7,875 nucleotides of DNA from Clostridia bacterium (GTDB lineage Bacteria > Bacillota > Clostridia > Oscillospirales > Acutalibacteraceae). How positions within the stretch are numbered: the first letter of the stretch is position 1; every line of letters starts with the position of its first letter. The translations under genes were made by a program, and so were the position numbers. Of the stretch, positions 1-6,640 are shown one piece after another. The stretch lies in contig CAAFXD010000134.1 of the NCBI GenBank assembly GCA_900766945.1, positions 1 to 7,875 of the forward strand. The letters are read 5' to 3'. The notes beneath the pieces were generated by a model. That model was not told where the DNA came from. It saw nothing but the letters and a program-made list of their open reading frames with translations, and did no database searches.

Positions 1-309
1 CAGCGGTATTCTATTGTGAAAATTGATAAATACTGTATTATGCCCGACCATGTGCATATCCTCTTGTCGATTGATGATTTCGGGAAAACGGCGGGGGCAA
101 GCCCCCGCCCTACCGTAGACGGTTGTGTGCGTGTGGTCAAATCCATTTCCGCACGGCGGTTTAACAAGGCGGATAATACACCCGGCAGAAAGGTTTTTCA
201 AACCTCGTTTTATGATGAAATTATCGGCAGTTCCGCATATTATGAAGAAGTATGGCGCTACATTGACGAAAACTCCATAAAATGGTTGATAACAAAACAA
301 AAAATATAA
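1..309 (+). CDS. REP-associated tyrosine transposase (Y1/HUH, RAYT), 3' part
   Basis: This is the C-terminal 102 residues of a single-strand DNA transposase of the Y1_Tnp/REP-associated (RAYT) group; the frame is open at base 1, so the N-terminus lies outside the window. The HUH metal-binding motif is visible as MPDHVHILL (visible residues 14-22, His17 and His19). The C-terminal block SFYDEIIGS...YYEEVWRYIDEN...KW (visible residues 69-95) is typical of the family. Tyr71 is my best guess for the catalytic tyrosine, with Tyr80/81 as alternatives. Family members nick and rejoin single-stranded DNA at REP palindromes. The loop after the HUH motif (visible residues 29-39, including GASPRPT) is encoded by a GC-rich palindrome, listed separately. 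A GTG at 16 could be read as a start, but it would lie just upstream of the HUH motif and remove the N-terminal beta strand, so it is not the true start. The gene ends 26 nt before valS. The family call is secure; whether the protein is active is unknown. Confidence 0.9.
   Translation, partial: QRYSIVKIDKYCIMPDHVHILLSIDDFGKTAGASPRPTVDGCVRVVKSISARRFNKADNTPGRKVFQTSFYDEIIGSSAYYEEVWRYIDENSIKWLITKQKI
90..113 (-). repeat. REP-like element: GTAG plus 9-bp palindrome, inside the transposase ORF
   Basis: Bases 90-98 and 101-109 form a perfect 9-bp inverted repeat (GGCGGGGGC/GCCCCCGCC) around an AA centre. Read on the minus strand, the hairpin is directly preceded by GTAG (plus bases 113-110). Enterobacterial REP elements recognised by RAYT transposases have the same arrangement: a GTAG tetranucleotide at the 5' foot of a GC-rich hairpin. 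Here the element lies within codons of the transposase itself and reads through in frame as A-G-A-S-P-R-P-T. The palindrome and the GTAG are seen directly. That it is a genuine repeat family member and substrate is inferred, because only one copy is present in the window. Confidence 0.6.
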
Positions 310-310
310 T
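305..310 (+). promoter_or_regulatory. Possible -10 box for valS (TATAAT)
   Basis: A perfect TATAAT lies 26 nt upstream of the valS start and overlaps the transposase stop codon. It would place transcription start near 317 and leave a leader of about 19 nt containing the Shine-Dalgarno sequence. No good -35 hexamer is found at 16-18 bp (the region near 282-288 matches TTGACA poorly), so this may be chance in an AT-rich stretch. Confidence 0.25.
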
Positions 311-323
311 TTGTACTATATAC

Positions 324-330
324 GGGAGGA
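324..330 (+). promoter_or_regulatory. Shine-Dalgarno of valS
   Basis: GGGAGGA ends 5 nt before the ATG at 336. It fixes the valS start there rather than at the in-frame ATG at 282. The earlier ATG lies inside the transposase coding sequence, has no ribosome binding site, and would add 18 residues that do not resemble a ValRS N-terminus. Confidence 0.85.
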
Positions 331-335
331 ATTTT

Positions 336-2969
336 ATGTCCAAGGAACTCGAAAAACAATACAATCCCAAAAATGTTGAGGACAGGATTTACAAAACCTG
401 GCTTGACAACAAATATTTCCACGCCAAGCGCGAAGCGGGCAAGGAAACCTATACCATCGTCATTCCGCCCCCCAACATCACGGGGCAACTGCATATGGGG
501 CACGCGCTTGACAACACCTTGCAGGATATTCTCATTCGCTATCACCGTATGGCGGGGTATGATACCCTTTGGTTGCCGGGTACGGACCACGCTTCTATTG
601 CCACCGAGGCAAAAATCGTAGAGGCGATGAAAAAAGAGGGTGTCACCAAAGAGGATTTGGGCCGCGAAAAATTCTTGGAGCGCGCGTGGGATTGGAAAGC
701 ACAGTACGGCGGCAGAATTATTGAACAGCTCAAAAAAATGGGCTCTTCCTGTGACTGGGACAGAGAGCGCTTTACTTTGGACGAGGGCTGTAACAAAGCG
801 GTCAACGAAGTGTTCTGCAATCTCTATGAAAAAGGGCTGATTTACCGCGGCGAGCGCATCATCAACTGGTGCCCGCATTGCTTGACCTCGATTTCCGACG
901 CTGAGGTGGAATACGAGGAGCAGGCAGGGCATTTCTGGCATCTGCGTTATCCGTTTAAAGACGGCAGCGGGTATTTGGAACTTGCCACAACCCGTCCCGA
1001 AACGCTTTTGGGTGATACGGCGGTTGCAGTCAATCCCAACGATGAACGCTATAAAGATTTGGTGGGCAAAATGCTCATTCTCCCGATTGTGCACCGTGAA
1101 ATCCCCGTGGTTGCCGACGAGTATGTGGAAATGGACTTCGGCACGGGTGTGGTAAAAATCACCCCTGCCCACGACCCCAACGACTTTGAAGTCGGGCTTC
1201 GTCATAATTTAGAAGTTATCAATGTGTTGACTGACGACGCGAAGATTACCGACGACTACCCGAAATATGCGGGGATGGACCGCTATGAAGCGCGCAAGGC
1301 GATTGTCAAAGACCTCGAAGCCGAGGGTGCGCTCGTCAAAATCGAGGACTACTCCCACAATGTCGGCACCTGCTACCGTTGCGGCACAACCGTGGAGCCG
1401 CGCGTTTCCAAACAGTGGTTTGTGAAGATGAAACCCCTTGCAGGCCCTGCGATTGACGCGGTGAAAAACGGCGAAACCAAATTTGTACCCCAGCGTTTTG
1501 AAAAGATATATTTCCATTGGCTGGAAAATATCCGCGACTGGTGCATTTCCCGTCAACTTTGGTGGGGGCACAGAATTCCCGCGTGGTATTGCGCGGACTG
1601 CGGCGAAATTACCGTTTCCCGTACCGCGCCCGCGGCTTGCGCACACTGCGGCAGTCAGCATATCGAGCAAGACCCCGACACGCTCGACACTTGGTTCTCC
1701 TCTGCGCTGTGGCCGTTCTCCACGCTCGGCTGGCCCGAAGAAACCGAAGATTTCAAGCATTACTATCCCACCAATACCCTCGTGACAGGCTACGATATTA
1801 TCCCGTTCTGGGTCATGCGTATGATGTTCTCGGGAATTGAACAGACCGGCAAAGCGCCGTTTAATACCGTGCTCATTCACGGGCTTGTGCGCGACGCCCA
1901 GGGCAGAAAAATGTCGAAATCCTTGGGCAACGGCATTGACCCGTTGGAGATTATCGACAAATACGGCGCGGACGCTCTGCGCTTTACGCTCGCCACGGGC
2001 AACAGCCCCGGAAACGATATGCGTTTCTCCGACGAACGCGTGGAAGCCAGCCGTAACTTTGCCAACAAGATTTGGAACGCGGCGCGGTTTATCTTAATGA
2101 ATTTAGACGAAAACGAGCCTGCGCCCTTTATCCCGGAAAATCTTGCCCTTGAAGACAAGTGGATTTTGAGCCAATACAACCGTTTGGCGGCAGGGGTGAC
2201 AGACTCCCTCGAAAAATACGAACTCGGTATGGCGGTGCAGAAACTCTACGATTTTATTTGGGATGTGTTCTGTGATTGGTATATCGAAATCGCCAAAATC
2301 CGCTTGAACGGCGAGGACGCGGCGGCAAAAGCGACCGTCAAAGCGGTGCTTGTGTATGTGATGTCGAACACCTTGAAACTGTTGCACCCGTTTATGCCGT
2401 TTATCACCGAAGAAATTTGGCAAACGCTCCCGCATGAGGGCGACAGCATTATGATTTCCGCGTGGCCCGAAACGGACAGCGCGCTTTGCTACGAATCCGA
2501 GGAAAGCGAAATGGAGCGCATTATGACCGCGATTAAAGCAGTGCGCAACCGCCGTGCGGAAATGAATGTCGCGCCCTCGAAAAAGGCAAAGGTCTTTATT
2601 GAAACCGCCTACGGCGACACCTTTAAAAAGGGTACGGTATTCTTTGTACGCTTGGCGTCTGCAAGCGAAGTGACCGTTGCAAAAAAGGTTGACGGTATGG
2701 ACGACGCGGTTTCTATCATCACCGAAAGTGCGCGCATCTACATCCCGATGGACGAATTGGTCGATTTTAAAGCCGAACTTGCCCGTTTGGAAAAGGAAAA
2801 ACAAGCCGTGCAAAAGGAACTCGATTTTGTCAACGGCAAACTCAATAACGAAAACTTTGTTTCCAAAGCGCCCGCCGCCGTGGTCGAAGGGCAGCGGCAG
2901 GCAAAAGCGCAACTTGACGAAAAAATGGCGCTGATTGAAGAAAGTATTCAGAAAATCAGCAAAAAATAA
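336..2969 (+). CDS. valS: Valyl-tRNA synthetase
   Basis: Class I aminoacyl-tRNA synthetase that charges tRNA-Val with valine in the cytosol and edits mischarged threonine. The 877 residues are a normal family length. Visible in order: NITGQLHMGHALDN with the HIGH-type signature HMGH at 53-56; GTDHASIAT near 82-90; a cysteine pair at 179/182; the CP1 editing domain from about 218 (TTRPETLLGDT, then FGTGVVKITPAHDPNDFEVG); a second cysteine pair at 346/349; a zinc-knuckle CxxC...CxxC at 419/422/435/438; DTWFSSALWPFSTLGWPE; KMSKS at 525-529; the anticodon-binding helical domain; and a charged C-terminal coiled coil (roughly the last 70 residues), the tRNA arm characteristic of ValRS. It starts at 336, chosen for the strong Shine-Dalgarno. 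It appears to be a single-gene unit, with a terminator directly downstream. Clostridial valS genes commonly carry a T-box leader; none fits in the 26 nt separating this gene from the transposase. Confidence 0.98.
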   Translation: MSKELEKQYNPKNVEDRIYKTWLDNKYFHAKREAGKETYTIVIPPPNITGQLHMGHALDNTLQDILIRYHRMAGYDTLWLPGTDHASIATEAKIVEAMKKEGVTKEDLGREKFLERAWDWKAQYGGRIIEQLKKMGSSCDWDRERFTLDEGCNKAVNEVFCNLYEKGLIYRGERIINWCPHCLTSISDAEVEYEEQAGHFWHLRYPFKDGSGYLELATTRPETLLGDTAVAVNPNDERYKDLVGKMLILPIVHREIPVVADEYVEMDFGTGVVKITPAHDPNDFEVGLRHNLEVINVLTDDAKITDDYPKYAGMDRYEARKAIVKDLEAEGALVKIEDYSHNVGTCYRCGTTVEPRVSKQWFVKMKPLAGPAIDAVKNGETKFVPQRFEKIYFHWLENIRDWCISRQLWWGHRIPAWYCADCGEITVSRTAPAACAHCGSQHIEQDPDTLDTWFSSALWPFSTLGWPEETEDFKHYYPTNTLVTGYDIIPFWVMRMMFSGIEQTGKAPFNTVLIHGLVRDAQGRKMSKSLGNGIDPLEIIDKYGADALRFTLATGNSPGNDMRFSDERVEASRNFANKIWNAARFILMNLDENEPAPFIPENLALEDKWILSQYNRLAAGVTDSLEKYELGMAVQKLYDFIWDVFCDWYIEIAKIRLNGEDAAAKATVKAVLVYVMSNTLKLLHPFMPFITEEIWQTLPHEGDSIMISAWPETDSALCYESEESEMERIMTAIKAVRNRRAEMNVAPSKKAKVFIETAYGDTFKKGTVFFVRLASASEVTVAKKVDGMDDAVSIITESARIYIPMDELVDFKAELARLEKEKQAVQKELDFVNGKLNNENFVSKAPAAVVEGQRQAKAQLDEKMALIEESIQKISKK

Positions 2970-2985
2970 CAAAGGCAAAGCCGAA

Positions 2986-3031
2986 AAATCTCACGCAGGA
3001 GAATTTCTTGCGTGGGATTTCCTTTTTCTTT
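2986..3031 (+). terminator. Rho-independent terminator of valS
   Basis: A 12-bp stem (2986-2997 with 3009-3020, one G-T wobble) encloses an 11-nt loop. It is followed by CC and a T-rich tract (TTTTTCTTT, 3023-3031). It begins 16 nt after the valS stop and separates valS from the glycosyltransferase unit. Confidence 0.9.
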
Positions 3032-3107
3032 ATGCTTTTGTAATATTTCCCGCGGCGGTTTAACCCTTTTTAAACTTTTCGGTCACGGTTTCTCCGTATT
3101 TTGTGCA

Positions 3108-3113
3108 TACAAT
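3108..3113 (+). promoter_or_regulatory. Possible -10 box for the GT8/VTT unit (TACAAT)
   Basis: The spacer between the valS terminator and the glycosyltransferase (3032-3157) must hold this unit's promoter if the terminator is efficient. TACAAT is the best -10 candidate and lies 44 nt before the start codon. The bases 16-18 bp upstream (about 3084-3091) do not resemble TTGACA, so the assignment is weak. Nothing else was recognised in this spacer. Confidence 0.25.
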
Positions 3114-3157
3114 AAAAGACGAAGCAAACAAAATGTATGTGCAAAGGAGAAAGAACA

Positions 3158-3979
3158 ATGAATATTTTGGTTACGCTCAATTCCGGCTATGTAAACCCAC
3201 TTTGCGTGATGCTTCGTTCCTTAACACAAAGCAATCCGCGTACGGTATTTGATATTTATGTTGCCAATACCGATTTGACCGAAACGGATTTTGATGCGAT
3301 CGGCAAAGCCGTCGAGGGCAGTGGCAGCCGCGTGATTTCGGTGCGCGTACCTGCCGAATTGTTCCGCGATGCCCCGATTTTAAAGCGTACCGCGAAAGAA
3401 ACCTATTACCGCCTGTTTGCCGCCGCGTATCTGCCGAAAGCGTTGGACCGCATTTTATATATCGACCCCGACACGCTCATTCTCGGCAATCTTACGCCGC
3501 TTTACAATGTGCAGTTCGGCGATTGCTTTTTTGCGGGCTGTGGGCATTTAACCTCGTTTGCGAATTTTGTCAATGTGGCGCGGCTCGGTATGCACCCGAA
3601 AAGTGCGTATATCAACGCGGGTGTTCTGATGATGAATTTGCGTGCCCTGCGCGCCTTTTTCTCTCCCGAAGAAGTCTTTGCCTGTATCCGTCAGCACCCG
3701 CACAGCCTGTTTTTGGCGGATCAAGATGTTTTAAACGCCCTGTACGGCGAACGGATTTTGCGGTTGGATGAAAATATCTATAATTTGGACGAGCGTTGTT
3801 TCCGCCGATTGGTCAAGCGGTACGGCAAAGCGGCGGCAATGGAGTTTGTGCGGCAAAACACCTGCATTCTGCATTATAACGGCAAATACAAACCGTGGCG
3901 CGAAGCCTATAAAGGCGATTTGGATTGCTTTTATCCCGTGCGCACGCGGCAAACGGCGGCGCAACGGTATGCGCAGTAA
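3158..3979 (+). CDS. Glycosyltransferase family 8 protein
   Basis: Retaining GT-A-fold glycosyltransferase of family GT8 (relatives include LgtC/WaaJ-type galactosyl- and glucosyltransferases), probably using a UDP-sugar with a divalent metal. Its 273 residues match the single-domain members. Visible motifs: N-terminal MNILVTLNSGYVNPLCVMLRS, the nucleotide-binding strand; KETYYRLFAAAYLP (80-93); the DxD motif in LYIDPDTLILGN (DPD 103-105); YINAGVLMMNL (151-161); LADQDVLNAL (187-194 region); and ILHYNGKYKPW (237-247), whose His and Lys contact the nucleotide phosphates in the family. It has no signal peptide or membrane segment, so it acts in the cytosol or at the inner membrane face. The start at 3158 follows AAAGGAGA (3143-3150); the in-frame ATG at 3137 lacks a ribosome site. 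The last 11 nt overlap the next gene. The acceptor is unknown; a membrane lipid or surface glycan precursor is plausible from the partner gene but not shown. Confidence 0.92.
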   Translation: MNILVTLNSGYVNPLCVMLRSLTQSNPRTVFDIYVANTDLTETDFDAIGKAVEGSGSRVISVRVPAELFRDAPILKRTAKETYYRLFAAAYLPKALDRILYIDPDTLILGNLTPLYNVQFGDCFFAGCGHLTSFANFVNVARLGMHPKSAYINAGVLMMNLRALRAFFSPEEVFACIRQHPHSLFLADQDVLNALYGERILRLDENIYNLDERCFRRLVKRYGKAAAMEFVRQNTCILHYNGKYKPWREAYKGDLDCFYPVRTRQTAAQRYAQ

Positions 3980-4700
3980 AGCGGAGTGGCAACGGCTGTG
4001 TCCACAGCGCCTCAAATTCAAAAAGCCGACGCGCCGAAATCTGTTGACCGCGCTGTTACCGATCGGGATTTGTTTGCTGTGCGGGATTGTTTTGTATATC
4101 GTATTCGGTAAAAAATTGCTGTTGCTTGTCACCGAGCCACAGGTGTTCAGAGCCCAACTCGATACATACGGCGCTTGGGGAGAGGTTGTGTTTGTATGTA
4201 TCCGCACGGCGCAAACGGTGTTTAAATTTATCCCGGCCGAGCCGTTAGAAGTGGCGTCCGGCTATGCATTCGGGATGTTCGGCGGGCTAATGTGGTGTAT
4301 GCTCGGCACACAACTCGGCAGTGCGGTGATATTGCTGTTATCCGCGCGGTATGGGGAGCGGTTCGTATCCGTATTTGTTGCCCCCGAAAGTCTGTCGCAA
4401 TTCGGCTTTGTGCAGGACAGCCCCCGCACAAAACTGTTGTTGTTCCTGATTTATTTGATTCCCGGCGCACCAAAGGATTTGCTGACCTATTTTGTGCCGC
4501 TGACGGGTGTGCATTTGCCGACTTTTTTGGCACTGACGACCGTGGCGCGCATACCGAGTATTTTGACTTCGACGATGTGCGGCGCGTATTTCGGCGAAAA
4601 AAACTATCTTGCCGCCGCAGTGGTATATGCAGTGACACTCCTGCTTGGCGGCGTGGGCATTCTTGTGTACCGTTCTTTTACCAAATCCGCAAAGCCATAA
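3969..4700 (+). CDS. TVP38/TMEM64 family (VTT/DedA-like) membrane protein
   Basis: A 243-residue polytopic membrane protein of the VTT-domain superfamily (TVP38/TMEM64, relatives of YdjX/YtxB and DedA); eukaryotic relatives are lipid scramblases and bacterial DedA relatives handle undecaprenyl phosphate or other lipids. A basic N-terminus (R/K-rich, 1-23) precedes a hydrophobic segment at about 26-47. The VTT core shows FIPAEPLEVASGYAFG (88-102), LGTQLGSAV...SARYGERF (112-132), LIPGAPKDLLTYF (163-175, a re-entrant-type segment) and VARIPSILTSTMCGAYFGE (192-210). A last helix lies at about 212-234. The ATG at 3969 sits inside the end of the GT8 gene (11-nt overlap) with no clear Shine-Dalgarno, so translation is probably coupled to GT8. 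The same frame is open back to 3768, but that part is antisense-like shadow of GT8. The substrate is not known. Confidence 0.9.
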   Translation: MRSKAEWQRLCPQRLKFKKPTRRNLLTALLPIGICLLCGIVLYIVFGKKLLLLVTEPQVFRAQLDTYGAWGEVVFVCIRTAQTVFKFIPAEPLEVASGYAFGMFGGLMWCMLGTQLGSAVILLLSARYGERFVSVFVAPESLSQFGFVQDSPRTKLLLFLIYLIPGAPKDLLTYFVPLTGVHLPTFLALTTVARIPSILTSTMCGAYFGEKNYLAAAVVYAVTLLLGGVGILVYRSFTKSAKP

Positions 4701-4706
4701 CCGCAA

Positions 4707-4739
4707 ACAACGCCCACCCCCAAAAAGGGTGGGCGTTGT
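4707..4739. terminator. Hairpin between convergent genes, probable bidirectional terminator
   Basis: A perfect 13-bp inverted repeat (4707-4719 with 4727-4739) encloses a 7-nt loop. It sits 6 nt after the stop of the VTT gene and 11 nt from the stop of the convergent phosphoglycerol transferase gene. Neither side has a long T tract directly after the stem, so termination rests on the very stable stem. The position and perfect pairing make terminator function the likeliest role for both operons. Confidence 0.75.
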
Positions 4740-4750
4740 CAATGTTAACC

Positions 4751-6622
4751 TTACTTTTTCCCTTTGTCACTGTACTGCGGGGTATAGCCGCTGTTGTCCC
4801 CGTTCAAAATGTTTTCATTATAAAAACGACTGCCTTTTACAAGTTCTTCATTGACAAAGTCAACACCGTATTCCTCAAACAGCGTCTGTTTTTCGGAGAA
4901 CAAATCCGTGCCGATACCGAGGCGGTCGCCTTTGATTTCCACACCGATGCTCGAAAGAATGGTGGGGAACATATCAAAACTTGCCCATTGCCGATTATGT
5001 ATACGCTTCTGCGGCATATGGCGTACAGTCGGCGCGGGGTTTAAAATCAAATTGAAGCATGTCCGTTGATACGATGGGTCTATATCGGCAAAGAATTTTT
5101 GGTCCATGCTGAGGTGGTCGCCGATAAGCACAATCGTGGTGTTTTCATAAAACGGCTGTGCTTGAATCCAACGGACGAACTCCACAACTTGCTTTTGATT
5201 GTGGAAAATCACATTGGCATACTGACTTTCAAAAGGTGTTTGTGCATCCGGCTCCAAATAGCCATCGGGGAAATGTGTGTCCGCCGTTTCCATTACAAAA
5301 TGGAACGGTTTTCCCGTTTCGGACAGGCGTGTTAACTCTTTTTTGGCAAATTCAAAGAGTTTTGTGTCCTCAAAGCCCCACCAAACCGAATAATCCGCAG
5401 GCAACCAACCTTCTGCTTTGACGCCGTTCCAGTCTAAAATGCGAAAGTCGCCGTGGTCATGGAAATAATGGTTCAATCCGCCGAATGTTGCATCTGCGCC
5501 GAACATAACGGTTTGCGCATAGCCTTGTTCTTTTAAAATGTCCCCTAAAGTTGTTGCACCGGGCAGGAAGTTTCCCGCTGTACCGTAAGCGTTTGGCGTA
5601 GTCGGCGTTTTCATCGGTACACCTGTGCTCATATTGACCATGGCCGCAACCGACCAAGTTCCGCCTGTGTTCACTGTCGGTCCGCCGAATCCTTCGGGCA
5701 AATGCGAGAACGAGTACCCTTCTTTGGAAAGTTCGGCAAGGTCGGGCATCAGGTTCTGTTCCATATAGCCGCCCAAATCTTGGGAATAGTAGGTGTTTTC
5801 CATCGACTCCAAATAAATGTGAATCAAATTTCGCTTTTGTTCGGGGAATTTCATTTTGGTGGTGTTCGGGTCGGCAAAATGGTCAGCAATAAACGGGGAG
5901 TCATCGGCATAAGCTGAATATAATTTTTGCAGTTGGAATTTTTTCACACCGAAAGTAATGCCGCCCGCCAGTACAGCCAACGCCAGTACAAAGCAGAGAA
6001 TGCGTCGTGCAAGCCCCGGGAAAACTGTTACAGACTTTTCTTTCAGTTGATATACAATTTTACGCGCAGAAAACGCGAAAGCGCAAAACAGCGCGGTCAA
6101 CACGGCGGTTTGTAAAATCGGCCCTTCTAACAGGGTGACCATCACTTCATCACTCGTGCCCGTGGTGGGGGAGAGCATACTAATCAGCATTTCATCGGGA
6201 GCCAAATTTCCGAAAGTTGATTTGCCCCAAACTGTGCCGGTAAATGCCGCAACGCCGAGCGCAAAAAACAAGGCAGAAAAAATACGAAGCAGCCAGGAAC
6301 CCACTTTGTGTTTCGGCGGTTGGGGTACGGTTTTCAGAACATTCGTTAAAAATCCGCGTGTCAACAGCAACACACAACCGAACGCCGACACAACAGCAGT
6401 ATATTTTAACGGATATAAATTTCCGTGCAGTTCGGGTGCAAATATATTGGCGATATGCAATACATATTTCATACAAGAAAGCGCAAGCAAATTGGATAAA
6501 ATCGCGTCACGCAAAACCGCGTGCACACAAACACCGACGCGCTTTTCTCGAATCAGTAAAAATATATCCGCAACGCCTATCAGCACACCTGCGAGAATAC
6601 CGAGTAACCAAAATAACATCAT
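4751..6622 (-). CDS. Membrane phosphoglycerol transferase, OpgB/LtaS-like sulfatase-fold protein
   Basis: A 623-residue protein of the lipoteichoic acid synthase / OpgB family: an N-terminal membrane block and an extracellular sulfatase-fold domain that moves glycerol phosphate from phosphatidylglycerol to an acceptor. Hydrophobic segments lie at about 4-24, 41-61, 72-92, 109-130, 165-185 and 207-227. The catalytic domain runs from about 260. It contains NLIHIYLESMENTYYS (metal ligand Glu272), GGTWSVAAMVNMSTGVPM (probable nucleophile Thr322), LGDILKEQGY (359-368), ADTHFPDGY (His450) and IGDHLSM (Asp502-His503). The Y-I-Y-L-E-S-x-E-x-T-Y and THFPDG patterns look closer to OpgB-type enzymes than to classical LtaS, as judged from memory. 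Two consecutive ATG codons (6622, 6619) are possible starts; the second has the better spacing from the AAAGGAGG site. It is the last gene of the minus-strand string, 18 nt after the broken hydrolase. Family call is strong; the acceptor (lipoteichoic acid, glycolipid or glycan) is not determined. Confidence 0.9.
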   Translation of the reverse strand: MMLFWLLGILAGVLIGVADIFLLIREKRVGVCVHAVLRDAILSNLLALSCMKYVLHIANIFAPELHGNLYPLKYTAVVSAFGCVLLLTRGFLTNVLKTVPQPPKHKVGSWLLRIFSALFFALGVAAFTGTVWGKSTFGNLAPDEMLISMLSPTTGTSDEVMVTLLEGPILQTAVLTALFCAFAFSARKIVYQLKEKSVTVFPGLARRILCFVLALAVLAGGITFGVKKFQLQKLYSAYADDSPFIADHFADPNTTKMKFPEQKRNLIHIYLESMENTYYSQDLGGYMEQNLMPDLAELSKEGYSFSHLPEGFGGPTVNTGGTWSVAAMVNMSTGVPMKTPTTPNAYGTAGNFLPGATTLGDILKEQGYAQTVMFGADATFGGLNHYFHDHGDFRILDWNGVKAEGWLPADYSVWWGFEDTKLFEFAKKELTRLSETGKPFHFVMETADTHFPDGYLEPDAQTPFESQYANVIFHNQKQVVEFVRWIQAQPFYENTTIVLIGDHLSMDQKFFADIDPSYQRTCFNLILNPAPTVRHMPQKRIHNRQWASFDMFPTILSSIGVEIKGDRLGIGTDLFSEKQTLFEEYGVDFVNEELVKGSRFYNENILNGDNSGYTPQYSDKGKK

Positions 6623-6626
6623 TTTA

Positions 6627-6636
6627 TCCTCCTTTT
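6627..6636 (-). promoter_or_regulatory. Strong Shine-Dalgarno of the phosphoglycerol transferase gene
   Basis: On the minus strand AAAAGGAGGAT matches the anti-Shine-Dalgarno almost perfectly. GGAGG lies 5 nt from the ATG at 6622 and 8 nt from the next ATG at 6619, so 6619 may be the start actually used. The site lets this gene be translated independently of the broken gene just upstream. Confidence 0.85.
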
Positions 6637-6640
6637 TAAA

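Noticed and set aside
282..335. Upstream in-frame extension of valS (ATG at 282)
   Set aside because: It lies within the transposase gene, lacks a ribosome site, and adds residues unlike any ValRS N-terminus; the ATG at 336 has GGGAGGA at good spacing.
258..1205. Long antisense open frames under valS (also 1209-1880 and 2103-2978)
   Set aside because: They mirror a highly conserved valS with GC-rich third positions; the peptides resemble no family and lack ribosome sites.
3768..3968. In-frame upstream extension of the VTT protein over GT8 coding sequence
   Set aside because: The translated peptide is polar, unlike VTT N-termini, and comes from the out-of-frame reading of the conserved GT8 C-terminus; the ATG at 3969 gives a normal family length.
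4727..4740. GGGTGGGCG resembling the T-box GGGTGG core
   Set aside because: It is the right arm of the 13-bp intergenic hairpin between convergent genes and is not upstream of any amino-acid-related gene.
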